A DNA stretch of 64,000 nt, from positions 4,908,501-4,972,500 of the forward strand of contig NZ_CP016286.1 of the NCBI RefSeq assembly GCF_001679785.1, in the 5' to 3' direction. Below the pieces are notes generated by a model. It was not told the origin of the DNA and made no database searches. It saw nothing but the letters and a program-made list of their open reading frames with translations. The DNA comes from Rhizobium leguminosarum. Lineage in GTDB: Bacteria > Pseudomonadota > Alphaproteobacteria > Rhizobiales > Rhizobiaceae. How positions within the stretch are numbered: position 1 is the stretch's first letter; each line of letters opens with the position of its first letter. A program made the translations under genes and the position numbers. This document shows positions 8,101 to 16,561 of this stretch, piece by piece.

Positions 8101-11073
8101 AATGCCGAGAACCTCACCTATATCGGAATCGGAACGGCAGCCTTTGCCGGCACCGGAAACGATCTCGACAATGTAATCACAGGGGCGGCGGCCGCTGATA
8201 CGCTGTCAGGCGGCGCCGGCAACGACACGCTGAATGGCGGGGCAGGTGCCGATAGCCTGATCGGCGGTGCGGGCGACGACACCTATATCGTCGACAATGC
8301 CGGCGACAGCGTTGCCGAGAACGCCGCCGCGGGAACCGACACGGTTCGCACGGCCCTGGCAAGCTATACGCTTGGCGCTAATGTCGAGAACCTCACCTAT
8401 ATCGGAATCGGAACGGCAGCCTTTGCCGGGACAGGCAATAGCCTCGCCAACACGATCACCGGTGGTGTCGGCAACGACACGCTGAATGGCGGGGCTGGCG
8501 CTGACACGCTGATAGGCGGAGCGGGCAACGACATCTATATCGTCGATGATCTGGCCGACGTCATCACCGAGGCGGCCAGTGTCGGCACCGACGAAATTCG
8601 CACGTCGCTTGCGACCTACTCGATCGCTGCACTGACCAATGTCGAGAACCTGAGCTACACGGAATCTGCCAACTTCACCGGCACCGGCAATGCGCTCGCC
8701 AACAGGATCACCGGCGGCGCCGGCAATGATCTGCTGGACGGCGGTGCCGGCAATGACACGCTGATCGGCGGAGCGGGCAACGACATCTATGTCGTCGACA
8801 CTGCGAGCGACGTCGTCACCGAGTTGGCCAGTGCCGGCACAGACGAAATCCGCACGTCGCTTGCGACCTATTCGATCGCTACACTGATCAATGTCGAGAA
8901 CCTGAGCTACACGGGATCGGCCAACTTCACCGGCACCGGCAATGCGCTGGCCAACACGATCACCGGCGGCGCCGGCCATGACACGCTGAATGGCGGGGCA
9001 GGCGCCGACATGATGATCGGCGGTGCGGGCGACGACACCTATATCATCGACAATGCCGGCGACAGCGTTGCCGAGAACGCCGCCGCGGGAACCGACACGG
9101 TTCGCACGGCCCTGGCAAGCTATACGCTTGGCGCCAATGCCGAGAACCTCACCTATATCGGAATCGGAACGGCAGCCTTTGCCGGCACCGGAAACGATCT
9201 CGACAATGTAATCACAGGGGCGGCCGCCGCTGATACGCTGTCAGGCGGCGACGGCGACGACACGCTGAATGGCGGGGCAGGTGCCGATAGCCTGATCGGC
9301 GGGGCGGGCGACGACACCTATATCGTCGACAATGCCGGCGACAGCGTTGCCGAGAACGCCGCCGCGGGAACCGACACGGTTCGCACGGCCCTGGCAAGCT
9401 ATACGCTTGGCGCCAATGTCGAGAACCTCACCTATATCGGAACGGCAGCCTTTGTCGGGACAGGCAATAGCCTTGCCAACACGATCACCGGTGGTGTCGG
9501 CAACGACACCCTGAATGGTGCGGCTGGCGCTGACACCCTGATCGGCGGAGCGGGCAGCGACATCTATATCGTCGATGATCTGGCCGACGTGGTCACCGAA
9601 GGGCTGAATGAAGGAACCGATCTGATCAGGACGGTGCTTTCTTCCTATGCCTTGACCAATATTGCCAATGTCGAAAACCTGGCTTTCATCGGCGCCGGCG
9701 ATTTTATCGGCACCGGCAATGCGCTCGTCAATACGATCACCGGCGGCGCCGGCAATGATCTTCTGGACGGCGGTGCCGGCAATGACACGCTGATCGGCGG
9801 AGCGGGCAACGACATCTATGTGGTCGACACTGCGAGCGACGTCGTCACCGAGTTGGCCAGTGCCGGCACCGACGAAATCCGCACGTCGCTTGCAGCCTAT
9901 TCGATCGCTGCACTGATCAATGTCGAGAACCTGAGCTACACGGGATCGGCCAACTTCACCGGCACCGGCAATGCGCTGGCCAACATGATCGCCGGCGGCG
10001 CCGGCCATGATCTGCTGAATGGCGGGGCAGGCGCCGACACGCTGATCGGCGGTGCGGGCGACGACATCTATATCGTCGACAATGCCGGCGACAGCGTCGC
10101 CGAGAACGCCGCCGCGGGAACCGACACGGTCAAGACCGTGCTGGCAAGCTATGCGCTTGGCGCCGATCTCGAGAACCTCACTTATATCGGAATCGGAACG
10201 GCAGCCTTTGCCGGCACGGGCAACGCGCTGAACAACGTCCTGACCGGTGGGGCAGCTGCGGACAATCTCAGCGGTGGCGCCGGCAACGACACATTGCTCG
10301 GTGGTGCTGGTTCCGACACGATGTCAGGCGGGACGGGTGACGACATCTATGTCGTCGATATCGCGACCGACCTTGTGATCGAGAATGCGAACGAGGGGAC
10401 AGACACGGTCCAGACGGCGCTTGCCAGCTATACGATTGGCAACAATGTCGAGAACCTCACCTACACGGGATCGGCCAACTTCACCGGCACCGGCAATGCT
10501 CTCGCCAACACGATCACCGGCGGCGCCGGCAATGATGTGCTGGATGGTGGCGCCAGCAATGACACGCTGATCGGCGGCGCTGGCAACGACATCTATGTGA
10601 TCGACAATGCCGTCGATATCGTCGCCGAAAACGTCGATGCGGGGACCGACACCGTGCGGACGACACTGGCGAGCTACACGCTTGGCAGTGATGTCGAGAA
10701 CCTCACCTATATCGGAACGACGAACTTTGCCGGAACAGGAAACTCGCTGGACAACCTAATTGTCGGCGGTAGCGGGACCGACACCCTTGCCGGTGGCGCC
10801 GGCAACGACATCCTCGTTGGTGGCGACGCGGCAGACTTGTTCGTTTATTTGCCGAACTGGGGCCACGACACGATCATAGACTTCATGGCAACCGGCACGG
10901 CGCACGACACGATCAGAATCGATCACAATATTTTCGCCGACTGGGAATCGCTTTTTGCGGCATCCAGTCAGTATGGCAACGATACAATCGTTACAGCCGA
11001 TATCGACAACACCATAGTGCTGAGGAACGTAGCCTTGACGAGCCTAGACTCGGGGGATTTCTTTTTTGCGTGA
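5107..11073 (+). CDS. Giant RTX serralysin-like metalloprotease (M10)
   Basis: A 1988-residue protein. The N-terminal M10 peptidase domain has the zinc motif HEXXHXXGXXH (H155, E156, H159, G162, H165) and a Met-turn (IMTY, M190). A serralysin-type linker and calcium-binding nonapeptide repeats (GGxGNDxLx) begin at about residue 340. About 17 units of 82-93 residues follow, each with two to three nonapeptides, an (Y/I)xVD strand and an ENLxYxGxxxFxGTGN strand. The protein ends in a hydrophobic tail (DSGDFFFA) typical of a C-terminal type I secretion signal. Ordinary serralysins are about 480 residues. No signal peptide is present. No ABC exporter is in the window and the adjacent adaptor is dead, so export would need a system elsewhere. 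Confidence 0.95.
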   Translation: MTNLITWMKYVNSTGDQRIDGLFGGTAWDGTITYAFPTLSTSYSYSGEKDFDFSSISSQQQSVALFFMEQSYGNAANDGFSVEGFTNANFEAGSADTATVRFAQSSDPELVTAWAYYPDAGISGGDIWFGTEYAGTESDYRYPEFGNYAGHTLAHELGHALGLKHAHEPDFFYNPTVVPRAYDSVEYTIMTYRTYVGDNGDGYEYEHDGAPQTFMMLDIAALQEMYGADYTTNNGDTVYKWNPNEGVTYVDGVAAITPDANRIFATIWDGGGIDTYDLSAYTTALKIDLQAGGYSVFSQSQLADLWGGPNNGYARGNIFNALLYNGNVASLIENVQAGSGNDNIIGNEANNTLWGNAGNDSLYGGAGADTLIGGAGSDWMVGGVGNDLYVVDDNFDFVIESPNQGTDTVQTALSSYTLRENIETLTYTGSASFTGTGNALANTITGGAGNDTLNGGAGADSLIGGAGDDTYIVDHAGDIVTEAADEGIDTVRATSANYTLGANLENLTYIGTAAFTGTGNDLANTIRGAAGADTLDGKAGADTLIGGAGNDTYTVDNVGDVVTEGLNEGTDLIKTALSIYTLGNNVENLLYTGSASFTGTGNALVNTITGGAGHDLLDGGAGNDTLIGGAGNDIYAVDSASDVVIEAVSAGTDEIRTALAAYSIAALVNVENLSYTGSANFTGTGNALANTITGGAGHDLLNGGAGADTLIGGAGDDIYIVDNAGDGVAENAAAGTDTVRTTLASYALGANLENLTYIGTAAFTGTGNDFANTITGGVGNDILDGASGADILIGGAGNDTYIVDNAGDLVTEAAEVGIDTVRTTLAAYTLGNNVENLLYTGSASFTGTGNALVNTITGGAGNDILDGGAGADSLIGGAGNDIYVVDTASDVVTELASAGTDEIRTSLATYSIATLINVENLSYTGSANFTGTGNALANTITGGAGHDTLNGGAGADMMIGGAGDDTYIIDNAGDSVAENAAAGTDTVRTALASYTLGANAENLTYIGIGTAAFAGTGNDLDNVITGAAAADTLSGGAGNDTLNGGAGADSLIGGAGDDTYIVDNAGDSVAENAAAGTDTVRTALASYTLGANVENLTYIGIGTAAFAGTGNSLANTITGGVGNDTLNGGAGADTLIGGAGNDIYIVDDLADVITEAASVGTDEIRTSLATYSIAALTNVENLSYTESANFTGTGNALANRITGGAGNDLLDGGAGNDTLIGGAGNDIYVVDTASDVVTELASAGTDEIRTSLATYSIATLINVENLSYTGSANFTGTGNALANTITGGAGHDTLNGGAGADMMIGGAGDDTYIIDNAGDSVAENAAAGTDTVRTALASYTLGANAENLTYIGIGTAAFAGTGNDLDNVITGAAAADTLSGGDGDDTLNGGAGADSLIGGAGDDTYIVDNAGDSVAENAAAGTDTVRTALASYTLGANVENLTYIGTAAFVGTGNSLANTITGGVGNDTLNGAAGADTLIGGAGSDIYIVDDLADVVTEGLNEGTDLIRTVLSSYALTNIANVENLAFIGAGDFIGTGNALVNTITGGAGNDLLDGGAGNDTLIGGAGNDIYVVDTASDVVTELASAGTDEIRTSLAAYSIAALINVENLSYTGSANFTGTGNALANMIAGGAGHDLLNGGAGADTLIGGAGDDIYIVDNAGDSVAENAAAGTDTVKTVLASYALGADLENLTYIGIGTAAFAGTGNALNNVLTGGAAADNLSGGAGNDTLLGGAGSDTMSGGTGDDIYVVDIATDLVIENANEGTDTVQTALASYTIGNNVENLTYTGSANFTGTGNALANTITGGAGNDVLDGGASNDTLIGGAGNDIYVIDNAVDIVAENVDAGTDTVRTTLASYTLGSDVENLTYIGTTNFAGTGNSLDNLIVGGSGTDTLAGGAGNDILVGGDAADLFVYLPNWGHDTIIDFMATGTAHDTIRIDHNIFADWESLFAASSQYGNDTIVTADIDNTIVLRNVALTSLDSGDFFFA
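6370..10830 (+). repeat. Tandem array of about 17 RTX repeat units (246-279 bp each)
   Basis: Within the RTX gene the coding sequence repeats in units that each begin at ENL(T/S/L)Y. Units fall into recurring subtypes (LSYTGSANF, LTYIGTAAF, LLYTGSASF). Units are very similar at DNA level, so the array is prone to unequal recombination. Long open frames on the opposite strand here are by-products of the repeat composition. Confidence 0.9.
7741..9440 (+). repeat. Recent in-frame segmental duplication inside the RTX array (offset 1035 bp)
   Basis: The segment 7741-8405 is nearly identical to 8776-9440, with only a handful of substitutions seen by eye. The offset of 1035 bp equals 345 codons, so four repeat units were duplicated in frame. 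The match is broken by a six-base indel (8406 versus 9441 region), which removes two residues. Confidence 0.85.
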
Positions 11074-11201
11074 ACCCAATCGGACCTCCTGGTAAACCCT
11101 GCGGGGGAGATCGAGCATGCTTCGGCGGAGCGGATGACGGCGATTGCGGACGGGTTCGGGGGAGGGTGGCGGTGTGACCGGCTATCGGCGGCCGCGTGGA
11201 T

Positions 11202-12029
11202 TTACGCTGATAAATCCTGCGATCGATTGCGCATCAGGAACTGGCCCAACCGGTTCACGATCTTAAAGGCCCAGAACATCGATGTTGAGACCTTCAGGCC
11301 ATTGTCGGCAAGGGCGGACAGCACCTCCTTGTTCTGACGCGATATATTTTGAACGTTCTTGTTCGTGGCGCCCCCTAAGCGCATCCTGACCAGGACTCGC
11401 GGGATATAGATTGTTCTGATCCGCGCGACTTCCAAAAATCGCATCATGAGCTCGACGTCGGCTGCAAGCCGATAACGCAGATCAAACCGCCCGAACTGTT
11501 CATAAACGCTACGTCGAACATAAAATGTCGGATGTGGTGGACACCAGCCACGGGCGAAAGAACCGGATCTGAACGCACGCGATTTCCAGTAGCGGATTTT
11601 GCGATCGACATGCCGGTTGGAAACATAGACGAGATCGCCGTAGCAGCCGTCATATGCTTCATCTTCCAGCGCAGCCGCCACAGTTCCGAGGGAGTCGCTG
11701 CTCTCGAAAATATCGTCCGCATTCAGGAACCCGATAATATCGCCGGTTGCTAGACCAATTCCTTTGTTCATCGCCTCATAGATGCCTCCATCCGGTCCCG
11801 AAAGCACACGGCGGTTCTCGGCGGGCGCCGAAGCGATGATGGCGAGCGTAGAATCGCTTGAGCCACCGTCGATGATGATGTGCTCGAAATCGTGGTAGGT
11901 CTGCGTGTCGATGGACCGCAACGTATCGGCAATGGTCCGCTCGGCGTTCCAGCAAACGGTGATGAGGCTTATCCGGGGAGTACGTGGATCGGCGGTGTCT
12001 GCAGCCATTTTAACGGGTGTCTTGCTCAT
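11202..12029 (-). CDS. Family 2 glycosyltransferase
   Basis: A 275-residue GT-A fold enzyme. It starts with the GT2 core ISLITVCWNAERTIADTL (residues 20-37), then DGGSSDST and a DxD-type metal/nucleotide site in FLNADDIF (about residue 105). A later (R/K)-rich acceptor region ends near HPTFYVRRSVYEQFGRFD. The start is ATG at 12029; an internal ATG at 12008 is possible. It is the most downstream gene of the minus-strand polysaccharide group and probably adds one sugar to the lipid-linked O-chain in the cytoplasm. Donor and acceptor are unknown. Confidence 0.85.
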   Translation of the reverse strand: MSKTPVKMAADTADPRTPRISLITVCWNAERTIADTLRSIDTQTYHDFEHIIIDGGSSDSTLAIIASAPAENRRVLSGPDGGIYEAMNKGIGLATGDIIGFLNADDIFESSDSLGTVAAALEDEAYDGCYGDLVYVSNRHVDRKIRYWKSRAFRSGSFARGWCPPHPTFYVRRSVYEQFGRFDLRYRLAADVELMMRFLEVARIRTIYIPRVLVRMRLGGATNKNVQNISRQNKEVLSALADNGLKVSTSMFWAFKIVNRLGQFLMRNRSQDLSA

Positions 12030-12381
12030 ATTCGAAGAGGCGGAATCTAGCCAACCCGTAGCAGACGGAAAGGCGGCGTCGCAATCCAGTACTGCAGATT
12101 ATCGTTGATCAATGCAGGGGTGTCTCTTGTCTTCGAAGAAAAAGCTGCTCAAGGACATCTTGTTAGCCGGGGGCTCGAGCACTCGGCTCCATCCTTGCGA
12201 CCCTCGCCATCTCGAAGCAACTTCTTCCGGTTCTTGACACGCCATACCTCATTGTATCCAGCCTCGCGGCGTGGGCTTGGACTGCACCCGTGCCTGCTAT
12301 CCGCTCCTATGCAGTCGGAGCGTTCCGTTGAATTCTCCTACGTGCGATCGCCTGACCTTGCGGGAGAGCGGGGTGGAATTT
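12030..12381. other. 352-bp gap holding an rmlA fossil and no intact gene
   Basis: The gap separates the GT2 gene from the methyltransferase gene. Apart from the rmlA remnant at about 12139-12255, the short frames here look non-coding: they have no ribosome site and no recognisable motif. Confidence 0.6.
12139..12255 (+). pseudogene. rmlA: Frameshifted N-terminal remnant of glucose-1-phosphate thymidylyltransferase
   Basis: Frame 1 reads KDILLAGGSSTRLHP, the nucleotide-binding signature of RmlA. After one extra base at about 12196 the plus-one frame continues ATLAISKQLLPVLDTPY, which is the next conserved block of RmlA (normally SKQLLPVYDKPM). Homology ends there. No start or downstream part of the gene is present. 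The remnant lies on the strand opposite to its neighbours. It points to a lost dTDP-sugar pathway. Confidence 0.85.
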
Positions 12382-13404
12382 CTAGATCGGCCTCAGCACG
12401 AAGAGAAGGCTGTCGCCCTTGCCTGCGGCATCCAGAATTCGATTGCCCAATCCCATCACCATCCCGGCCCCACGTGCACCACGCGATAGGCCTACGTTCT
12501 TCAGCCGAGTGAAGAACGGTGGCCTGACTTGGATTGCATCAGCATTGTGCGTCCAGGTGGATGATGACTTGCCCTCCTGCTTCCGCTCGCGTGCAGTGCG
12601 TAATTGCAGGACCGACCAGAGATTAGGCGTAACCGTTCTGACGTTTTCGACCTTGTAACCAAACTTGCCGGCCAGTTTGGTAAAAGAGGTGCGGTTGAAA
12701 TGATTTTGGTGATAGGGAATGTGCCAATTGATCCAGCGGTCTTTCCAGATCTTGTGATGAAACGAGCCGGTATTGGGGAACGCCATGATCACGCGACCCT
12801 GGGGGGTGAGACGTTCTCTTACCGCCTGAAGCATGGCCGAGGGATCCGGCACATGTTCGAGCACCTGATTCAATACAATCAGGTCGAACTTCATGTCGGG
12901 AAAAGGCAGATCGTAAATGTTGCCGATATGGACCTGCAGATCGAAATGATCAGCGATTGTCCGCACATTCGGATCCGCCTCGATCCCCCAGCTTTCGATA
13001 CCCTTGTTGCGCATTTCAAGGAGTGAAATGCATGAGCCGCAACCGACATCCAGTACCTTCTCACCAGGCTGCGCCAGATAGTGGCCTTGGTGATCGGTGC
13101 CGGCCATCCAACGATTGAAAGCGGCGAAAGGCTTGTTGACCAGCGCAGCTTCTCGCTCTATGGCGGAGAAATCGACTTCCCGGCGTGGATAATACGTACT
13201 GTAAAGCCCAGGCAGGTCTTCTTCCGTGAGCGGCGGTGTCGTCGTCATATGACCGCAAGACACGCACCTCTCGATCGAATATACACCGGGGCAGCCGTAT
13301 CGATCGTCGGATATGCGCTCGATAAATGTTTCCATATTCGAACCGCAGGCAATACACTGCATCTGATGATCGCTCTTCATCGCGTTGTTATTGTCCTTTT
13401 TCAT
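12382..13404 (-). CDS. SAM-dependent methyltransferase with N-terminal zinc-ribbon
   Basis: A 340-residue protein. Residues about 16-50 contain two CxxC pairs (CIACG and CVSCG), a zinc-ribbon found in sugar C- or O-methyltransferases. The class I methyltransferase core follows: motif I VLDVGCGSCIS, motif II acidic residue in WGIEADP, motif IV LNQVLEHVPDP and motif VI AFPNTGS. The ATG at 13404 overlaps the upstream GT2 stop (ATGA), which favours it over an ATG at 13380. Methylation of O-chain sugars is common in Rhizobium LPS and is the likely role; the target sugar is not evident. Confidence 0.85.
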   Translation of the reverse strand: MKKDNNNAMKSDHQMQCIACGSNMETFIERISDDRYGCPGVYSIERCVSCGHMTTTPPLTEEDLPGLYSTYYPRREVDFSAIEREAALVNKPFAAFNRWMAGTDHQGHYLAQPGEKVLDVGCGSCISLLEMRNKGIESWGIEADPNVRTIADHFDLQVHIGNIYDLPFPDMKFDLIVLNQVLEHVPDPSAMLQAVRERLTPQGRVIMAFPNTGSFHHKIWKDRWINWHIPYHQNHFNRTSFTKLAGKFGYKVENVRTVTPNLWSVLQLRTARERKQEGKSSSTWTHNADAIQVRPPFFTRLKNVGLSRGARGAGMVMGLGNRILDAAGKGDSLLFVLRPI

Positions 13405-14258
13405 TTCTTCGCTCGCAGAGCATGAGCCATCCGGATAATCATGAAGGCCGCCATGCGCAATGGCGCTGTCAGCCGTTGCAAAGGTGTGCCGATCAAAGAA
13501 TAGAACGCGGCCCGCTGAAATACATTGTGGGGCGAGCGCCGGCCAAAATGCTTCTTCCACGAAGACGTATTCGACACGTGAGCGCCGTAGACTGGCGGTG
13601 AATAAACTATGGCTTCGCTGGAAACAAGGAGTTGTACGCCCGTTCGTGCGAAGCGCATGGATATTTCGTAATCGGCCATATAATGCGGCAGGAAACGCGG
13701 ACGCATGGTTCCATGCCGTTTGAACAGTTCCGCGGGAAACAACGTTCCGCGACCGCTGAGCGCGTCCGCCTTATAGAGCGGCTTGGGATTCCGGCGCTCC
13801 TCTTCACTCAACTCGGCAAGAATGTCCCACACCGCAATACGATTTATGTTCAAGCGCGGTCCCACGCCCGTCAAAGGCGGGTCGCTCTCCTCCTCATGAA
13901 CGACGCTGCCGACAATGGCATCCCCATTTTCGCGTGAACACCGTATCAATGTCTCGACATAGGTCGGGCCAAACCACGTGTCATTGTTGACGAACAGGAT
14001 GTAGTCTTCGGGGCCGCAGTCGGGCAGAACCCGCTTCAGACCGACCTCTATGGCTCCGCCCCACCAAAGATTGCCGTCGCCTCTTATGCTCGTCACGTCA
14101 GGCTGCGCCGCGAGGAACTCAGCCGTTTCATCGGTGGAGCCGTCATCGATGACAACAATTCGAATATTGTCGACAACGGTTTGGGCCCTCAAGGCCGCGA
14201 TAACTTTGCGAGTGTGCTCAAGTCGGTTGAAGACCGGAATTAGGACGTTTACGCGCAT
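13401..14258 (-). CDS. Family 2 glycosyltransferase (WbbL/rhamnosyltransferase-like)
   Basis: A 285-residue GT-A enzyme beginning MRVNVLIPVFNRLEHT, with DDGSTDET at about residue 40 and the DxD-like NNDTWF at about residue 93. A GRGTLFP / HYMADYE block follows (acceptor side and catalytic base region). Both are typical of the COG1216 group. The frame extends upstream to a TTG at 14288, but the ATG at 14258 matches the family N-terminus. It overlaps the following methyltransferase gene by four bases. Probably cytoplasmic O-chain assembly. Confidence 0.85.
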   Translation of the reverse strand: MRVNVLIPVFNRLEHTRKVIAALRAQTVVDNIRIVVIDDGSTDETAEFLAAQPDVTSIRGDGNLWWGGAIEVGLKRVLPDCGPEDYILFVNNDTWFGPTYVETLIRCSRENGDAIVGSVVHEEESDPPLTGVGPRLNINRIAVWDILAELSEEERRNPKPLYKADALSGRGTLFPAELFKRHGTMRPRFLPHYMADYEISMRFARTGVQLLVSSEAIVYSPPVYGAHVSNTSSWKKHFGRRSPHNVFQRAAFYSLIGTPLQRLTAPLRMAAFMIIRMAHALRAKK

Positions 14259-14379
14259 CAAATATTGTCGTCTTTCCTTACGAACCAACAGAAATCCGGC
14301 CGTTGTACAAAAGACACATCGGCGACAGCGAACCGCGCGTTTGTTCTATCAACCAGTATTGACGCAGGATGAAGACGCT

Positions 14380-15246
14380 TCATTCTTCGAACCAAGCTTG
14401 GAAAGGCCGCCTCTCAAATTCGTCCAGTGCTCCGCCGGGTGTGGAATTGACGACGCGGATACCATTCGCTTTGGCGATATTTGAGATGGCTCGATACTGC
14501 CGCCACAGCCGCGCCAGCTGCTGAAACTCGTCGTGGCGGGTCCTTGTCAGGGTGCCGTCCGCATTTACGGTGAAATCTTTTCCCTTTTGCACCTTGAGGT
14601 CGAAGGCGTATCCGTAGTTCGATGTCAGGAAACGATCGTGGTCGACGCCGAGCAGGATGATCTCTTTGAAACCAAGATACATCGCTATCATCAAGGCCAT
14701 CACCGGCACCGACTCTACACGAGGGACCGGTCGAGAGATATCGACGACTTCCTCTGATGTTCTTTCGTCGAAGCTTTCACCGAGCACAAGATACCGAACC
14801 GTTCGCCCTGAAAACAAATTGTGTTTTCGAACCAGTTCCGCTTCAGTGGAACTGAGAAACAGTTCCGCGGCGCCCAGGTGTGAATGCATCTCGTTAAACC
14901 AGTCGATCACGTCCTCCGACGTCATCGTTACGTAGGTAATTTGCGGAACACAATGATAACGAGACTGGAACTTGCCGAAATCGGAGTGCAGGTAGCCATT
15001 GGAAACAGTTATAACGGTTTCACCTTGAAGTCGCGACAGATCCAAGCCCTTGACGCTCGGGCCGTTTCCTAAAATAAAACAGCGGCCGCCCTCGTGCTGA
15101 CCAGCAAGTTGTCTATTTTCTGCCAGTGATCTCGCGACATCAGCAGAGAATTTGTGGCGAGTACTTAGCCTGCGCCTCAACTCATGCACACCATAGGGGA
15201 GCAGCATGGAGCCAAAGGTCAAAATTTTTCTCAAAGCTGCAGCCAC
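14380..15246 (-). CDS. DUF115 / MptE-like protein (possible sugar-transfer enzyme)
   Basis: A 288-residue protein with the diagnostic loop GRCFILGNGPSVKGLDLSRL (residues about 54-73), shared by DUF115/MptE-like enzymes; a similar GNGPS loop occurs in family 42 sialyltransferases. A later ILLGVDHDRF segment also fits DUF115. The GTG start at 15246 has GAGGT six bases before it, inside the end of the PIG-L gene. DUF115 domains are often encoded beside NeuB-type genes, for example in flagellin modification loci. A transferase for the CMP-activated sugar made by this module is therefore plausible but unproven. Confidence 0.75.
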   Translation of the reverse strand: MAAALRKILTFGSMLLPYGVHELRRRLSTRHKFSADVARSLAENRQLAGQHEGGRCFILGNGPSVKGLDLSRLQGETVITVSNGYLHSDFGKFQSRYHCVPQITYVTMTSEDVIDWFNEMHSHLGAAELFLSSTEAELVRKHNLFSGRTVRYLVLGESFDERTSEEVVDISRPVPRVESVPVMALMIAMYLGFKEIILLGVDHDRFLTSNYGYAFDLKVQKGKDFTVNADGTLTRTRHDEFQQLARLWRQYRAISNIAKANGIRVVNSTPGGALDEFERRPFQAWFEE

Positions 15247-15863
15247 TTTACGACCTCAAAAACCTCCGCGTATTTTACACCGATGCGCTGGCCGGCGTTC
15301 TCCGCTTCATTTCGGAAGAAGCTCACCCATTTCCGCCCCGTACGCTCCATCTCGGATTCATGGGCAAGGATCGCCTTTTCCTTCTGGTCCCAATGGGAGG
15401 TGATGTCGACGTAGAAATTCCCCCTGAAATCCACCGTCGAATGGTACCAGTTGCTGCGGTACATCAGCAGACGAGGCACATGGCGGCAGCTGTGCAGCGA
15501 TGCGCGCGACAAGGCCAGATGGTCATGGTGGATGTCTCCGACCCAGTGGGTGTAGACCATATCGATCTTCAGATCCTGCACGAGCTTGAGGATCTCGATA
15601 TTCAGCGGGTCGACGAATTCGATCTGAAGCGTTTTGAACTCGCCGCAAAACATCTTGTGAACGCCGAGAATGTCCATCGCAGCATCCGCTTCCGCCCTGG
15701 CGACCTGGCTGCTGCGGACGGACTGGTCATATTGGTTGGAAAAGCCGGATACGGTGGCGACATAGACGTAAACCGTGTCTCCGTTTGCCGCATGGCGCGC
15801 CAATGCACCGCCACAGCCTAGTTCCACGTCGTCAAAATGGGCACCGATCGCGAGAATATTCAT
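15231..15863 (-). CDS. PIG-L / LmbE-family deacetylase
   Basis: A 210-residue protein with the family zinc motif near its N-terminus (AIGAHFDDVELGCGG, residues 5-19) and the second ligand block GDIHHDHLALSRA (about residue 110). Such enzymes remove N-acetyl groups from GlcNAc-type sugars or related amides. The ATG at 15863 overlaps the WbqC stop (ATGA). In this operon it could deacetylate a diacetamido sugar or the finished nonulosonate so that another N-acyl group can be put on. The substrate is inference. Confidence 0.88.
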   Translation of the reverse strand: MNILAIGAHFDDVELGCGGALARHAANGDTVYVYVATVSGFSNQYDQSVRSSQVARAEADAAMDILGVHKMFCGEFKTLQIEFVDPLNIEILKLVQDLKIDMVYTHWVGDIHHDHLALSRASLHSCRHVPRLLMYRSNWYHSTVDFRGNFYVDITSHWDQKEKAILAHESEMERTGRKWVSFFRNEAENAGQRIGVKYAEVFEVVKWLQL

Positions 15864-16561
15864 TTGCAACTCCAGAGCAGGTCACGCGTGCCTGCAATAC
15901 CACAATTCAATAGTGTGTCGAGAATGCTGAGATAGGGAATGAACTCGCCGAATGGCTGTGGGTAAACCGGGTGGACGAAATGCTGCCATTCGATTTCGAT
16001 CCCGGCTGCCTCAAACACTTCCGGCCGCATATAGTCGCGCGCGCCGAGACCCGAGAGATAACGTGTGGCTCCCACTTTACGCAGCAGTTCGACAAGCAAT
16101 TCGTTCCTATGACCCTCGGGGCTTAGAGTGCTTGATCGTACCATCGGCATGGTGACTTCAAGCATATCCAGGATCCCTTCGAGGAAATGCATGTTGAAAT
16201 CGGCCAGCAGCTCGAATCGCCTGCCATAGAGGACCTCTATACGGGGAAAGACCTCACTCCAACCGTCAGATCTGCGATAGTTTTCCCGAAGCAGGGAAAG
16301 GTTTTGGTCTATCCATCCTGTGCCGGGTGCCAGTTCCACCGCATTGATCGGTGTACCGAAGCTTGGCTTTCTAATTCCGACGGTGAGCCAGCGGTCGCCT
16401 TGTGCCGTCTTTATCTTGTCACGATGCGTCCAGCTTTTGCTCGTGCCATGGACGAACTGAACATGATCCAGAACGATGTAGAGGTCGGCGTTCAGAAAAC
16501 GCTGAAAAAAGCCGAGATAGGATGCAAAGTCCGGCTGATGGATCACCGCTGTCATAGTCAT
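15860..16561 (-). CDS. WbqC-like family protein
   Basis: A 233-residue protein. It opens with the WbqC signature HQPDFASYLGFFQRFLNADLYIVLDHVQF-like block (residues 7-35) and has RYLSGLGARDYM and PQPFGEFIPYLSILD toward the C-terminus, both family hallmarks. WbqC proteins occur in polysaccharide and sugar-modification loci, but their reaction is not established. Here the gene is locked into an operon by four-base overlaps with the SpsG-like gene upstream and the PIG-L gene downstream. An N-acyl or amide chemistry partner of the deacetylase is one hypothesis. Confidence 0.85.
   Translation of the reverse strand: MTMTAVIHQPDFASYLGFFQRFLNADLYIVLDHVQFVHGTSKSWTHRDKIKTAQGDRWLTVGIRKPSFGTPINAVELAPGTGWIDQNLSLLRENYRRSDGWSEVFPRIEVLYGRRFELLADFNMHFLEGILDMLEVTMPMVRSSTLSPEGHRNELLVELLRKVGATRYLSGLGARDYMRPEVFEAAGIEIEWQHFVHPVYPQPFGEFIPYLSILDTLLNCGIAGTRDLLWSCK

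Noticed and set aside
6838..10008. Long open frames on the minus strand inside the RTX gene (up to 368 residues)
   Set aside because: They repeat with the same period as the plus-strand protein and show no domain or ribosome site; they come from the codon pattern of the repeats.
6370..10830. Regular repeats that could suggest a CRISPR or satellite array
   Set aside because: Units are coding, in frame, about 250-280 bp and encode calcium-binding nonapeptides; there are no spacers.
12105..12512. 135-residue plus-strand frame over the rmlA remnant and methyltransferase end
   Set aside because: It is in a different frame from the RmlA-like blocks and overlaps a well-supported minus-strand gene.
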